Made by a program: the position numbers and the translations under genes. Below are positions 29,151-38,601 of a stretch of 64,000 nt of DNA, piece after piece (the stretch's first letter is position 1; the number at the start of each line of letters is the position of its first letter). Under the pieces are notes generated by a model that searched no databases, was not told the DNA's origin, and was given only the letters and a program-made list of their open reading frames with translations. Where the stretch lies: NCBI GenBank assembly GCA_035502995.1, contig DATJTW010000026.1:41310-105309 (forward strand), read 5' to 3'. The DNA is from CADEED01 sp035502995. Its GTDB lineage: Bacteria; Pseudomonadota; Gammaproteobacteria; Steroidobacterales; Steroidobacteraceae.

Positions 29151-30002
29151 ATGACAACTGACAACGTGCAGAACCCCGACAGCCCCTCGACGATCAACGT
29201 CGTCGTCTTCCTCGACCTGCTGTGGCGTTATCGCTGGCTGGTGGGACTCGTCACGGCCGCGGCCATCGCGGCGTCGCTGTACATCGCGCTCACGACGCGA
29301 CCCGTCTACAAGGCGGATGTCGTCGTCACGCCCGTGTCCTCCGATGGTGGTGGCATGAACTCGCTCGCGAGCCGCTTCGGCGGCCTGGCCAGCCTGGCCG
29401 GCGTGAACCTGCAGTCCGGCGGCTCGAACGTGCAGGAGTCGCTGGCGGTGCTGAAGTCGCGGCAGCTCGCCGAGATCTTCATCGCCCGTCACAAGCTGGT
29501 GCCGAAGATCATGGGCAACGCGCCGAAGCAGAGCCTGTGGCTGGCCGTCGACAAGTTCCGCGGCACGATCCTCTCCATCCGCCAGGAGAAGGAAGCGGGC
29601 ACGACGACCTTGTCCGTGACCTGGCGCGAACCGGCGGAAACGGCGCAATGGGCCAACGACTACGTCGCGCTCGCCAACGAGATCCTGCGCGTGCGCGCGC
29701 TCAACGAGGCGAGCAAGAACATCAAGTTCCTCAACGAGCAGATCGCGAAGACGCAGGTCGTCGAAGTGCAGCGCGTGTTGTACGGCATCATCGAGAACGA
29801 AACGAAGACGCAGATGATCGCGAGCACGCGCGAGGAATACGCGTTCACGGTCGTCGATCGTGCGTCGATGCCGGAGGACCGGGTCTGGCCGCGCCGCGGC
29901 ATCATCGTGATGTCCGGCGCCGCCGTCGGCGGCGTGCTCGGCGCGCTGCTCGCCCTGCTGGTGAACTTCTGGCGTACGCACTGGCAGGGCCGCCGCGCGT
30001 GA
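29151..30002 (+). CDS. Wzz-type chain length determinant / polysaccharide co-polymerase
   Basis: 283 aa inner-membrane protein setting glycan chain length. Two membrane helices bracket a periplasmic domain: about 25-45 (LVGLVTAAAIAASLYIAL) and about 245-270 (GIIVMSGAAVGGVLGALLAL). The proline-rich DRASMPEDRVWPRR before TM2 is typical. No cytoplasmic kinase domain is attached. ATG at 29151 chosen; an in-frame GTG at 29142 is possible. The stop overlaps the ABC exporter start as GTGA. Confidence 0.87.
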   Translation: MTTDNVQNPDSPSTINVVVFLDLLWRYRWLVGLVTAAAIAASLYIALTTRPVYKADVVVTPVSSDGGGMNSLASRFGGLASLAGVNLQSGGSNVQESLAVLKSRQLAEIFIARHKLVPKIMGNAPKQSLWLAVDKFRGTILSIRQEKEAGTTTLSVTWREPAETAQWANDYVALANEILRVRALNEASKNIKFLNEQIAKTQVVEVQRVLYGIIENETKTQMIASTREEYAFTVVDRASMPEDRVWPRRGIIVMSGAAVGGVLGALLALLVNFWRTHWQGRRA

Positions 30003-31813
30003 CGCCGACCGCGCCCCTCGTTCCGCTCCTCGTCAGCCTGTGGCGCCACGTCAGTGCGCGCCGCCGCCGCCAGTTCGTCTGGCTGCTGGGGCTGATGTTC
30101 GTGAGCGTGTTCGCGGAGGTGCTGACGCTGAGCGCCATCGTGCCGTTCATCGGCATCCTGGCCGCGCCGGAAGCCGCGATGCGCCAGCCGCTGGTCGCGG
30201 GCTTCGCGCGCTGGATGGGTGTGTCGAGCGCCGGCGAGCTCATCGTCCCGCTGACCATCGTGTTCTCGGTGGCGACGGTGCTCGCGTCGCTGGTGCGGCT
30301 CGCGCTGATCTGGGCCAGCACGCGGTTCACGTTCGCGACCGGCGCCGACCTGAGCTGCGAGGTGTATCGCCGCACGCTCTATCAACCGTACGAGACGCAC
30401 CTGCGCCGTGGCAGCAGCGAAGTCATCAGCGGCATCGCGACGAAAATCGGCAGCACGATGCTCGGCGTGGTGCTGCCGGTCACCGTGTTCATCAGCCAGA
30501 TGATGCTGCTGCTGTCGATCATCGCGACGCTGCTGATCATCGATCCCGCGGTCGCGCTGATCTCGGCGGTGGGCTTCGGCGCGTGTTACGCGCTGGTGAC
30601 CTGGTTCACGAACGGCAGCCTGCGCCGCAACAGCCGCTTCGTCGCCGCCGAGCAGACGCAGGTGGTGAAGGCCCTGCAGGAAGGTCTCGGCGGCATCCGC
30701 GACGTACTGCTCGATCACACGCAGTCGTTCTACACCGGCATCTACGAGCGCGCCGACCGCATCCTGCGCCGCGCGCAGGGCACCAACGTCTTCATCGCGC
30801 AGAGTCCGCGCCCGGTCATGGAGGCGTTCGGCATGCTGCTGATCGCCGCGATCGCGTACGGCATGAGCCAACGCCCCGGCGGCATCGCGGAAGGTTTCGC
30901 CGCGCTCGCGGCGCTGGCGCTGGGCGCGCAGCGGCTGCTGCCGGCGCTGCAGTCGAGCTACGCGTCGTGGGCCAGCATCATCGGCACGCAGGCCATGCTC
31001 GCCGACACGATCGCGCTGCTCGATCAGCCGTTTTCGGAGGAGCTGTTGTTGCCGCCGCCGGCGCCGTTGCAGTTCCAGCACGAGATCCGCTTCGAAGGCG
31101 TGCGCTTCCGTTATGGCGCCGAAGCCGCGTGGGCGGTCGACGGCATCGATCTGCGCATCCCGCGCGGCACGCGCGTCGGCTTCGTCGGCGGCACGGGCGG
31201 CGGCAAGAGCACGACGATGGACCTGTTGATGGGCCTAATCGAGCCCGTCGAAGGCCGGCTGCTGGTCGACGGCCTGCCGCTCGGCGGCGCGCGCACGCGC
31301 GCCTGGCAACGCGCGATCGCGCACGTGCCGCAGTCCATCTACCTGACCGACGCCACCGTCGCCGAGAACATCGCGTTCGGCGTCGACCGCGCGCGCATCG
31401 ACCTCGAGCGCGTGCGCGAAGCGGCGCGGCGCGCGCACATCGCCGAGTTCATCGAGCGCGGGCCGCTGGGCTACGACGCCATCGTCGGCGAGCGCGGCGT
31501 GCGGTTGTCGGGCGGCCAGCGGCAGCGCATCGGCATCGCGCGCGCGTTGTACAAGCAGGCGAGCGTGCTGGTGCTCGACGAAGCCACGAGCGCGCTCGAC
31601 AACGTCACCGAGGGCATGGTCATGGAAGCGATCGAATCGCTCGACCGCGGCCTCACCATCCTCGTCATCGCGCACCGGCTGACCACGGTCCGCCGCTGCG
31701 ACGTGATCGTGCAGGTCGAAGGCGGGCGCATCGCCGCGCAGGGCACCTACGACGAACTCTTTGAACGCAGCCCGAGCTTCCGCCAGCTCGCGCGTGCGGT
31801 TCCCCATTCCTGA
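29999..31813 (+). CDS. ABC exporter, probable lipid-linked glycan flippase (PglK/MsbA-like)
   Basis: 604 aa half-transporter with N-terminal membrane domain (about 1-330, several helices) fused to an ATPase. Walker A GGTGGGKST at 397-405, signature LSGGQ at 503-507 and Walker B VLVLDEATSALD follow. This domain order matches MsbA and PglK, which flips the lipid-linked heptasaccharide in Campylobacter. No Wzx flippase is seen in the window, and a Wzy/Wzz pair is present, so the flippase role is inferred. GTG start overlaps the wzz stop. Confidence 0.85.
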   Translation: MTPTAPLVPLLVSLWRHVSARRRRQFVWLLGLMFVSVFAEVLTLSAIVPFIGILAAPEAAMRQPLVAGFARWMGVSSAGELIVPLTIVFSVATVLASLVRLALIWASTRFTFATGADLSCEVYRRTLYQPYETHLRRGSSEVISGIATKIGSTMLGVVLPVTVFISQMMLLLSIIATLLIIDPAVALISAVGFGACYALVTWFTNGSLRRNSRFVAAEQTQVVKALQEGLGGIRDVLLDHTQSFYTGIYERADRILRRAQGTNVFIAQSPRPVMEAFGMLLIAAIAYGMSQRPGGIAEGFAALAALALGAQRLLPALQSSYASWASIIGTQAMLADTIALLDQPFSEELLLPPPAPLQFQHEIRFEGVRFRYGAEAAWAVDGIDLRIPRGTRVGFVGGTGGGKSTTMDLLMGLIEPVEGRLLVDGLPLGGARTRAWQRAIAHVPQSIYLTDATVAENIAFGVDRARIDLERVREAARRAHIAEFIERGPLGYDAIVGERGVRLSGGQRQRIGIARALYKQASVLVLDEATSALDNVTEGMVMEAIESLDRGLTILVIAHRLTTVRRCDVIVQVEGGRIAAQGTYDELFERSPSFRQLARAVPHS

Positions 31814-31836
31814 ACGGTCGGAGAGTCAGTAACGCA

Positions 31837-32835
31837 ATGGCCAAGGTCCTCGTCACCGGTTCGGACGGTTTCATCGGTTCTCACCTGACCGAGGCGCTGG
31901 TGCGCGCCGGTCATCACACGCGCGCCTTCGTCGCCTACAACTCCTTCAATTCCTGTGGCTGGCTCGATCACTGCGCGCCCGACGTCAAGGGCCAGTTCGA
32001 GGTGTTCGCCGGCGACGTGCGCGACGCGCATTGCGTGCGCACGGCGATGCAGGGTTGCGACACGGTGTTGCACCTCGCGGCGCTGATCGCGATCCCGTAT
32101 TCGTATCACGCGCCCGCGAGCTACGTGGACACCAACGTCAACGGCACGCTGAACGTCGTGCAGGCGGCGCGCGATCTCGGTGTGCGCCGCTGCGTGCACA
32201 CGTCGACCAGCGAGGTGTACGGCACCGCGCGCTTCGTCCCGATCACCGAGGAGCATCCGCTGCAGGGGCAGTCGCCGTATTCGGCGACGAAGATCGGCGC
32301 CGACCAGATCGCGTTGTCGTTCCACAAATCGTTCGGCACGCCGGTGACCGTGCTGCGGCCGTTCAATACCTATGGCCCGCGCCAGTCGGCGCGCGCCGTC
32401 ATCCCGACCATCATCACGCAGCTCGCGAACGGCAAGCGGCGCATCAAGCTCGGCGCATTGTCGCCGACCCGCGATTTCAACTTCGTCACGGACACGGTGC
32501 GCGGGTTCCTCGCCGCCATCGACGCGGACGCGGCGGTGGGGCAGGTGGTTAACGTCGGCAGCGGTTACGAGATCTCGATCGGCGACACCGCCGCGCTGAT
32601 CTCCGAGATCATGAACGCGCCCGTCGAGATCGAGACGGACGAGCGACGCCTGCGTCCCGACGGCAGCGAGGTCGAGCGCCTGCTGGCCGCGAATTCGCGC
32701 GCGAAGGAGCTGCTCGGCTGGACGCCGGCTTATTCTGGCCGCGACGGACTGCGCCGCGGCCTCGAGGAAACGATCCGCTGGTTCCGCGATCCGTCGAACC
32801 TCGCGCGCTACAAGCCGGACGACTACAACCTGTGA
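31837..32835 (+). CDS. legB: NAD-dependent 4,6-dehydratase LegB type
   Basis: 332 aa extended SDR. NAD-binding GSDGFIGSHLTEAL near 8-21, active-site TSTSEVYG, and YSATK as the Tyr-x3-Lys pair. The Glu after Ser in TSEVYG is the dehydratase feature. First of the nonulosonic-acid genes: by analogy with Campylobacter it acts on GDP-GlcNAc to give the 4-keto-6-deoxy sugar. Neighbouring legC-like, neuD, neuB, neuC, ptmE and neuA genes support the assignment. Confidence 0.83.
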   Translation: MAKVLVTGSDGFIGSHLTEALVRAGHHTRAFVAYNSFNSCGWLDHCAPDVKGQFEVFAGDVRDAHCVRTAMQGCDTVLHLAALIAIPYSYHAPASYVDTNVNGTLNVVQAARDLGVRRCVHTSTSEVYGTARFVPITEEHPLQGQSPYSATKIGADQIALSFHKSFGTPVTVLRPFNTYGPRQSARAVIPTIITQLANGKRRIKLGALSPTRDFNFVTDTVRGFLAAIDADAAVGQVVNVGSGYEISIGDTAALISEIMNAPVEIETDERRLRPDGSEVERLLAANSRAKELLGWTPAYSGRDGLRRGLEETIRWFRDPSNLARYKPDDYNL

Positions 32836-34037
32836 ACGCGAATCGCGCCGTCCTCGACTCCGACGCGCGTGCCGCGCTGCCGCGCCGCGTCGTCGACGCC
32901 GTGCGCTCGGTCATCGGCGGCGCGAACGTCGCGCTGCACGAGCCGTACTTCGCCGGCAACGAATGGACGTATCTGAAGGAATGCCTCGACAGCACCTTCG
33001 TCTCGTCGGTGGGCAAGTTCGTCGACCGTTTCGAGGCGGAGCTCGCGGCGTTCACCGGCGCGAAACACTGCGTCGCGGTCGTCAACGGCACGGCCGCGTT
33101 GCACGTGGCGCTGCAACTCGGCGGCGTGCGTCCCGGCGACGAGGTCCTGGCGCCGACGTTGACCTTCGTCGCGACCACGAACGCGATTTCCTATTGCGGC
33201 GCCGTGCCGCACTTCGTCGACAGCGAGGAGCGCACGCTGGGTCTCGATCCACGCGCGACGCGTGACTGGCTGCGTTCCGCCGCCGAGGTGCGCGGCGACG
33301 TCTGCGTGAACCGCGCCACCGGCCGTGCGATCCGCGCCGTCGTGCCGATGCATGCGTTCGGCCATCCCGCGGACATCGACGGCCTGCTCGCGCTGGCCCG
33401 CGACTTCCGCCTGGCGCTGATCGAAGACGCGGCCGAATCGCTGGGCAGCACCTATCGCGGCGTGCACACCGGCACGTTCGGCACGTTCGGCACGCTGAGC
33501 TTCAACGGCAACAAGACCATCACCACCGGCGGCGGCGGCGCGTTGCTGACCAACGACGCCGCGCTGGCGAAGCGCGCCAAGCACCTCACGACGACCGCCA
33601 AACTACCGCACCGCTGGGAGTTCCGGCACGACGAAGTCGGCTACAACTACCGCCTGCCGAATCTCAACGCGGCGCTGGGCTGCGCGCAGCTCGAGCAGCT
33701 GCCGCGGTTCCTCGAGGCGAAGCGCCGCCTGTTCGAGCGTTACGAGACGGCCTTCGCCGGCATGGCCGGTGTGCGACACGTTGCCGAACCGGCGGAGTGC
33801 CGCAGCAACTACTGGCTGCAGACGCTGCTGCTCGATCCGGCCACCGAAGACCTGCGCGACGCCGTGCTCGCCGCCACGAACGACGCCGGGGTGATGACGC
33901 GGCCGGCCTGGCAGCTCAATCATCGCCTGCCGGCCTTCGCGGATTGCCCGCGCATGCCGCTGCCGGTCGCCGAATCGCTCGAACGCCGCATCGTCAACAT
34001 CCCGAGCAGCGCGCAGCTCGCGCTGGAGTCGCGATGA
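32832..34037 (+). CDS. legC: LegC-family PLP aminotransferase
   Basis: 401 aa DegT-fold aminotransferase expected to add an amino group at C4 of the 4-keto-6-deoxy-GlcNAc nucleotide. PLP lysine in SFNGNKTITTGGGGALL; VVNGTAALHVALQLGGVRPGDEV and LIEDAAESLGSTY are family features. The longer N-terminus (about 45 residues before the usual DegT start) and HEPYFAGNEWTYLKECLDS are typical for the LegC branch. GTG start overlaps the legB stop (GTGA). Confidence 0.83.
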   Translation: MNANRAVLDSDARAALPRRVVDAVRSVIGGANVALHEPYFAGNEWTYLKECLDSTFVSSVGKFVDRFEAELAAFTGAKHCVAVVNGTAALHVALQLGGVRPGDEVLAPTLTFVATTNAISYCGAVPHFVDSEERTLGLDPRATRDWLRSAAEVRGDVCVNRATGRAIRAVVPMHAFGHPADIDGLLALARDFRLALIEDAAESLGSTYRGVHTGTFGTFGTLSFNGNKTITTGGGGALLTNDAALAKRAKHLTTTAKLPHRWEFRHDEVGYNYRLPNLNAALGCAQLEQLPRFLEAKRRLFERYETAFAGMAGVRHVAEPAECRSNYWLQTLLLDPATEDLRDAVLAATNDAGVMTRPAWQLNHRLPAFADCPRMPLPVAESLERRIVNIPSSAQLALESR

Positions 34038-34660
34038 GCCGCGCACCGCTGCTGCTGGTCGGCGCCGGCGGCCACGCGCGCGCCTGCCTCGACGTCATCG
34101 AGGCCGATGGGCGCTTCGAGGTGGCCGGGTTGTTCGGAGCTCCTTCCGAGGTCGGCAACGAGGTGCTGGGCCGGCGCGTACTCGGCACCGACGAGGACCT
34201 CGCGGGGCACGTCGCGCGCATCCGCCACGCGCTGGTCGCCGTCGGCCAGATCCGCACGAGCGAACCGCGCGAGCGCCTGTTCGCGCGGCTGCGCGGGCTC
34301 GGCTTCGAACTGCCCACGGTGATCTCGCCGCACGCGCACGTCTCGCCGCACGCGACGCTCGGCGCCGGGACCATCGTGATGCACGGCGCGATCGTCAACG
34401 CCGGCGCGCGCGTCGGCGCGAACTGCATCCTGAACAGCCGCTCGCTGGTCGAGCACGACGCGCAGGTCGGCGACCACTCGCACGTCTCGACCGGCGCCAT
34501 CGTCAATGGCGCGGCGCGCATCGGCGCGCGCTGCTTCATCGGCAGCGGCGCGATCGTGCGCGAAGGCGTGGCGGTGGGCGACGACTGCGTCGTCGGCATG
34601 CACCAGGCGGTGTTGCGCGATTGCGCGCCCGGCTCGCGACTCACCGGAGGAGTGCGATGA
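34034..34660 (+). CDS. neuD: NeuD/LegH/PglD-type sugar acetyltransferase
   Basis: 208 aa. The N-terminal part binds the nucleotide sugar (LLLVGAGGHARACLDVIEAD), and the C-terminal half is a left-handed beta helix with hexapeptide repeats (GAGTIVMHGAIVNAGARVG, GDHSHVSTGAIVNGAARIG). Acetyl-CoA-dependent N-acetylation of the 4-amino sugar (LegH step) is likely. ATG overlaps the legC stop by ATGA, and its own stop overlaps the next start the same way. Confidence 0.85.
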   Translation: MSRAPLLLVGAGGHARACLDVIEADGRFEVAGLFGAPSEVGNEVLGRRVLGTDEDLAGHVARIRHALVAVGQIRTSEPRERLFARLRGLGFELPTVISPHAHVSPHATLGAGTIVMHGAIVNAGARVGANCILNSRSLVEHDAQVGDHSHVSTGAIVNGAARIGARCFIGSGAIVREGVAVGDDCVVGMHQAVLRDCAPGSRLTGGVR

Positions 34661-35658
34661 GCGTGCTAGTGATCGCCGAGGCCGGCGTCAACCACAACGG
34701 CGATCTCGCGCTGGCGCGGCGGCTCGTCGACGTCGCGGCGGCGGCCGGCGCCGATGTCGTGAAGTTCCAGACCTTCAGCGCGGACCGGCTGGTCACGGCC
34801 GCAGCCCGCCAGGCCGACTACCAGGTGCGCAACACGGGCGTCGAGGAGAGCCAGCACGCGATGCTGAAGCGTCTCGAACTGTCGCGCGACGCGCACCTCG
34901 AGCTGATCGCGCATTGCCGCGGCGCCGGTATCGAGTTCTTCTCCACCGGCTTCGACACCGACAGCGTCGACATGCTGCTCGGCCTCGGCGCCACGCGCAT
35001 CAAGATCCCCTCCGGCGAGCTGACGAACCTGCCGTTCCTGCGGCACGTCGGCGCCGCCGGCCGCGACGTCATCCTGTCGACCGGCATGAGCACGTACGAC
35101 GAGGTGGCGGCCGCCGTCGACGCGCTCGAACGCGCCGGTACGCCGCGCGCGCGGATCACCGTCCTGCACTGCACGACCAACTACCCGGCGGGCATGGACG
35201 AGGTGAACCTGCGGGCGATGGCCGCGCTGGGCTCCGGCCTCGGCGTGCGCGTCGGGTACTCCGACCACACGGTGGGCATCGAGGTGAGCATCGCCGCCGT
35301 CGCGCTCGGCGCCACGATCATCGAGAAACATTTCACGCTCGACCGCACGCTGCCGGGCCCGGATCACAAGGCGAGCCTCGAGCCCGCCGAGTTGACGGCG
35401 ATGGTCGCCGGCATCCGCAACATCGAGCGTGCGCTGGGCACCGCGGTCAAACAGCCGAGCGAGGCCGAACGCGCGAACCGCGCGGTCGCGCGCCGCTCGC
35501 TGGTGGCGGCGCGCGCCATCGCGCGCGGCGAGAAGTTCAGCGCGGCGAACCTCGCGGCCAAGCGGCCCGGCACGGGCATCTCGCCGATGCGCTGGGACGA
35601 GGTCGTCGGGCGGGAAGCGCCGCGCGCCTTCGCCGCCGACGAGATCATCGAGTTGTGA
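34657..35658 (+). CDS. neuB: N-acylneuraminate/legionaminate synthase
   Basis: 333 aa. It condenses a 6-deoxy-diacetamido-mannose-type sugar with phosphoenolpyruvate to form the nine-carbon acid (LegI in the legionaminic pathway). NeuB barrel motifs are present: IAEAGVNHNGDL, VKFQTF, IPSGEL, GYSDHT and EKHFTLDR. A C-terminal SAF antifreeze-like domain covers about 270-333 (RSLVAARAIARGEKFSAANL). Which nonulosonate is made cannot be settled by sequence; LegB/LegC partners favour a legionaminic type. Confidence 0.9.
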   Translation: MSVLVIAEAGVNHNGDLALARRLVDVAAAAGADVVKFQTFSADRLVTAAARQADYQVRNTGVEESQHAMLKRLELSRDAHLELIAHCRGAGIEFFSTGFDTDSVDMLLGLGATRIKIPSGELTNLPFLRHVGAAGRDVILSTGMSTYDEVAAAVDALERAGTPRARITVLHCTTNYPAGMDEVNLRAMAALGSGLGVRVGYSDHTVGIEVSIAAVALGATIIEKHFTLDRTLPGPDHKASLEPAELTAMVAGIRNIERALGTAVKQPSEAERANRAVARRSLVAARAIARGEKFSAANLAAKRPGTGISPMRWDEVVGREAPRAFAADEIIEL

Positions 35659-36827
35659 GCCGCACGCGCCGCATCTGCGTCGTCACGGGCAGCCGCGCCG
35701 AATACGGCCTGCTGCGCTGGGTGATGGCCGGCATCCGCGAGCGCGCCGGCCTCGAGCTGCGGACGCTGGTCACGGGCATGCATCTCTCCGAGCACTTCGG
35801 GGCGACCTGGAGCGAGATCGAGGCCGACGGATTCGCGATCGACGAACGCGTCGACATCCAGCTCGGCGGCGATACGGCCAGCGACATCGGCCGGTCGATG
35901 GGGCTCGGCACGATCGGCTGCGCCGACGCGCTGGCGCGGTTGAAGCCCGACCTGCTGGTCGCGCTCGGCGACCGTTACGAGATCTTCGCCGCGGTCTCGC
36001 CCGCGCTGATCGCGCGCATCCCGGTGGCGCACCTGCACGGCGGCGAGGTCACCGAGGGCGCGTACGACGACGCCCTGCGCCACGCGTTGACGAAGATGTC
36101 GCACCTGCATTTCGTCGCCGCCGAGGAATACCGCCGGCGCGTGATCCAGCTCGGCGAGGACCCGCGGCACGTGTTCAACGTCGGCGGGCTGGGTCTCGAC
36201 AATCTCGAGTTGCTGCCGCTGTTCGACCGTGCGGCGCTGGAACGTGAGCTCGGGTTCGAGCTGGGCGCGAAGAGCCTGCTGGTTACGTTCCACCCGGTCA
36301 CGCTCGACGGCCCGGACTCCGCGCGGCAGATGCGCGAGCTGCTGGCGGCGCTGCACGACCGGCCCGACACGCGGCTGGTCTTCACGATGCCCAATGCCGA
36401 TTCCGACGGCCGCGCGCTCGGCGAGCTGGTGCGCGAGTTCGTGGCCGGCCATGCGAACGCGCGCGTGTTCACGTCGCTCGGGCAGAAGAAATACCTGTCG
36501 TGCCTGCGCGCCGTCGACGGCGTCGTCGGCAATTCGTCGAGCGGCCTCATCGAGGCGCCGGCCGCGCGCAAGGGCACCGTCAACATCGGTTCGCGCCAGC
36601 AGGGCCGGCTCAAGGCCGCCAGCGTCATCGACTGCGCGCCCGACCGCGCGGCGATCTCGCGCGCCATCGACACCTTGTATACGGCCGATTTCCAGCGGAC
36701 CCTCGCGACGGTCGCGAACCCGTACGGAACGCCCGGCGCGGCGCGGCGCGTCGTCGACGTGTTGGCCGACGTCCCGCTCGACGGGCTCACCCGCAAGAAA
36801 TTCCATGACATCGGATTCGCGACATGA
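35655..36827 (+). CDS. neuC: Hydrolysing 2-epimerase (NeuC/LegG type)
   Basis: 390 aa GT-B-fold enzyme that inverts C2 and releases the nucleotide to give the free manno-sugar for NeuB. Motifs: TGSRAEYGLLRWVM, ALGDRYEIFAA, HLHGGEVTEGAYDDALRHA, TFHPVT and VGNSSSGLIEAP. Length matches NeuC/LegG. GTG start overlaps the neuB stop as GTGA; the stop overlaps ptmE as ATGA. Confidence 0.88.
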   Translation: MSRTRRICVVTGSRAEYGLLRWVMAGIRERAGLELRTLVTGMHLSEHFGATWSEIEADGFAIDERVDIQLGGDTASDIGRSMGLGTIGCADALARLKPDLLVALGDRYEIFAAVSPALIARIPVAHLHGGEVTEGAYDDALRHALTKMSHLHFVAAEEYRRRVIQLGEDPRHVFNVGGLGLDNLELLPLFDRAALERELGFELGAKSLLVTFHPVTLDGPDSARQMRELLAALHDRPDTRLVFTMPNADSDGRALGELVREFVAGHANARVFTSLGQKKYLSCLRAVDGVVGNSSSGLIEAPAARKGTVNIGSRQQGRLKAASVIDCAPDRAAISRAIDTLYTADFQRTLATVANPYGTPGAARRVVDVLADVPLDGLTRKKFHDIGFAT

Positions 36828-37891
36828 CTGAGGGTTCTTCCAAGTGGCGGCGCACGTTGCTGCCGGCCAGCGCCTCGTTGCGCGACGCCATCCGCAATCT
36901 CGACGAGTCCGGCATGCAGATCGTGCTGATCGTCGACGCGAACGCGCGGCTGGTCGGCACGCTGACCGACGGCGACATCCGCCGCGGCCTGCTGCGCGGC
37001 ATGACGCTCGACGACGGCGTCGACCGCATCGTCGCGCGCGATCCGCTGGTCGCGCCGCCGACACTGGCGCGCGAGACCGCGCTGCAGCTGATGCAGGCGA
37101 ACCGCATCCACCAGCTGCCCATCGTCGACGAGGAGCGCGCGGTGGTCGGGCTGCACCTGCTCGACGACCTGATGCTGCCGGACACGCGTCCCAACCTCAT
37201 GGTCATCATGGCGGGCGGGCAGGGCAGCCGGCTGCGCCCGCACACCGAACACTGCCCGAAGCCGATGCTGCCCGTGGGCGGCAAGCCGATGATGGAACGG
37301 ATCATCGAACGCGCGAAGGGCGACGGCATCCGCCGCTTCGCCGTCGCCATTCATTACCTCGGCCACATGGTCGAGGAATATTTCGGCACGGGCCGCAATT
37401 GGCAGATCGACATCGACTATCTGCGCGAGGAGACGCCGCTCGGCACCGCCGGCGCGGTCGGCCTGCTGGATCCGCGGCCGGAAAATCCGTTCCTGGTCTG
37501 CAACGGCGACGTGTTGACGGAGATCCGCTACGGCGAGCTGCTCGATTTCCACGTCGCACACGGCGCCGTCGCGACGATGGCCGTGCGGCCGCACGAGTGG
37601 CAGAACCCGTTCGGCGTCGTGCGCACGAAGGGCGTCGACATCGAAGGTTTCGAGGAGAAGCCGACGGTGCGCAGTCACATCAACGCGGGCATCTACGTGC
37701 TGTCGCCGGCGGCGCTCGATGCGCTGGTGCCGGGCCAGCGCTGCGACATGCCCACGCTGTTCAACGCGCTCAAGCAGCGTGGCCAGCGCACGATCGCCTA
37801 CCCGATGCACGAGCCCTGGCTCGACGTCGGCCGGCCCGACGACTATCAACAGGTCCACGACGGGGCGGCGCTGCCGCCACTCAAGCGATGA
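36824..37891 (+). CDS. ptmE: CBS-domain sugar-1-phosphate nucleotidyltransferase (PtmE-like)
   Basis: 355 aa. A pair of CBS domains fills about 10-120 (IVLIVDANARLVGTLTDGDIRRGL; LPIVDEERAVVGL), followed by a nucleotidyltransferase from about 125 with the activation loop MAGGQGSRLRPHT and metal-binding Asp in CNGDVLTEI. In Campylobacter, PtmE makes GDP-GlcN for the GDP-linked legionaminic route. The CBS pair suggests allosteric control by adenine nucleotides (inference). Confidence 0.85.
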   Translation: MTEGSSKWRRTLLPASASLRDAIRNLDESGMQIVLIVDANARLVGTLTDGDIRRGLLRGMTLDDGVDRIVARDPLVAPPTLARETALQLMQANRIHQLPIVDEERAVVGLHLLDDLMLPDTRPNLMVIMAGGQGSRLRPHTEHCPKPMLPVGGKPMMERIIERAKGDGIRRFAVAIHYLGHMVEEYFGTGRNWQIDIDYLREETPLGTAGAVGLLDPRPENPFLVCNGDVLTEIRYGELLDFHVAHGAVATMAVRPHEWQNPFGVVRTKGVDIEGFEEKPTVRSHINAGIYVLSPAALDALVPGQRCDMPTLFNALKQRGQRTIAYPMHEPWLDVGRPDDYQQVHDGAALPPLKR

Positions 37892-38601
37892 TCGACGGCA
37901 AATCCATCCTGGCGATCATCCCGGCGCGCGGCGGCTCGAAAGGTCTGCCCGGCAAGAACATCCGGCCGATCGCCGGCAAGCCGCTCATCGCCTGGAGCAT
38001 CGAGAAGGCGCGCAAGTCGCGGCTGCTCGACGAGATCTGCGTGAACACCGACAGCGCGGAGATCGCCGCGGTGGCGGCCGCGCACGGCGCGCCCGCGCCG
38101 TTCCTGCGCCCGGCCGAGCTCGCCACCGATCGCTCGTCGACGTACGACGTGATCCGCCACGCGCTGGCGTTCTACCAGCAGCAGGGGCGTGCGTTCGACT
38201 ACGTCGTCCTGCTCGAGCCGACGTCGCCGCTGCGCGAGGACGACGACATCGACCGCATGCTCGAGAAGCTGCACGCGAACGCCGACCGCTTCGACAGCAT
38301 CGTGAGCCTCGGCGAAGTCAGCGAGCATCCGTCGATCATCAAGCGCATCGAGGGCGACGCCGTCGTGCCGTTCGTGCCCGAGCTCGCGATGACGACGCGC
38401 CGGCAGGACAACGCGCCGGCGTATTTCCCCTACGGCGTGGCGTACATCGCCAAGACCGCGACGTTGCTCGCCGAGAACACGTTCTACGCGAAGCGCTGCA
38501 TGGCGTTTGCGATCAAGCGTTACCAGAACTACGAAATCGACGACATCCACGATTTTCTGTGCGTCGAGGCCGTGATGAAACACGAATGGAGGTTGTCTTG
38601 A
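37888..38601 (+). CDS. neuA: CMP-nonulosonic acid cytidylyltransferase
   Basis: 237 aa. It activates the nonulosonate with CTP (LegF in the legionaminic route). The NTP-binding start AIIPARGGSKGLPGKNIRPI is at about 9-28, with later family motifs LLEPTSPLR and EIDDIHDF. Slightly longer than minimal NeuA and without a C-terminal esterase. ATG overlaps the ptmE stop; the next gene starts with TTG overlapping its stop. Confidence 0.9.
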   Translation: MIDGKSILAIIPARGGSKGLPGKNIRPIAGKPLIAWSIEKARKSRLLDEICVNTDSAEIAAVAAAHGAPAPFLRPAELATDRSSTYDVIRHALAFYQQQGRAFDYVVLLEPTSPLREDDDIDRMLEKLHANADRFDSIVSLGEVSEHPSIIKRIEGDAVVPFVPELAMTTRRQDNAPAYFPYGVAYIAKTATLLAENTFYAKRCMAFAIKRYQNYEIDDIHDFLCVEAVMKHEWRLS

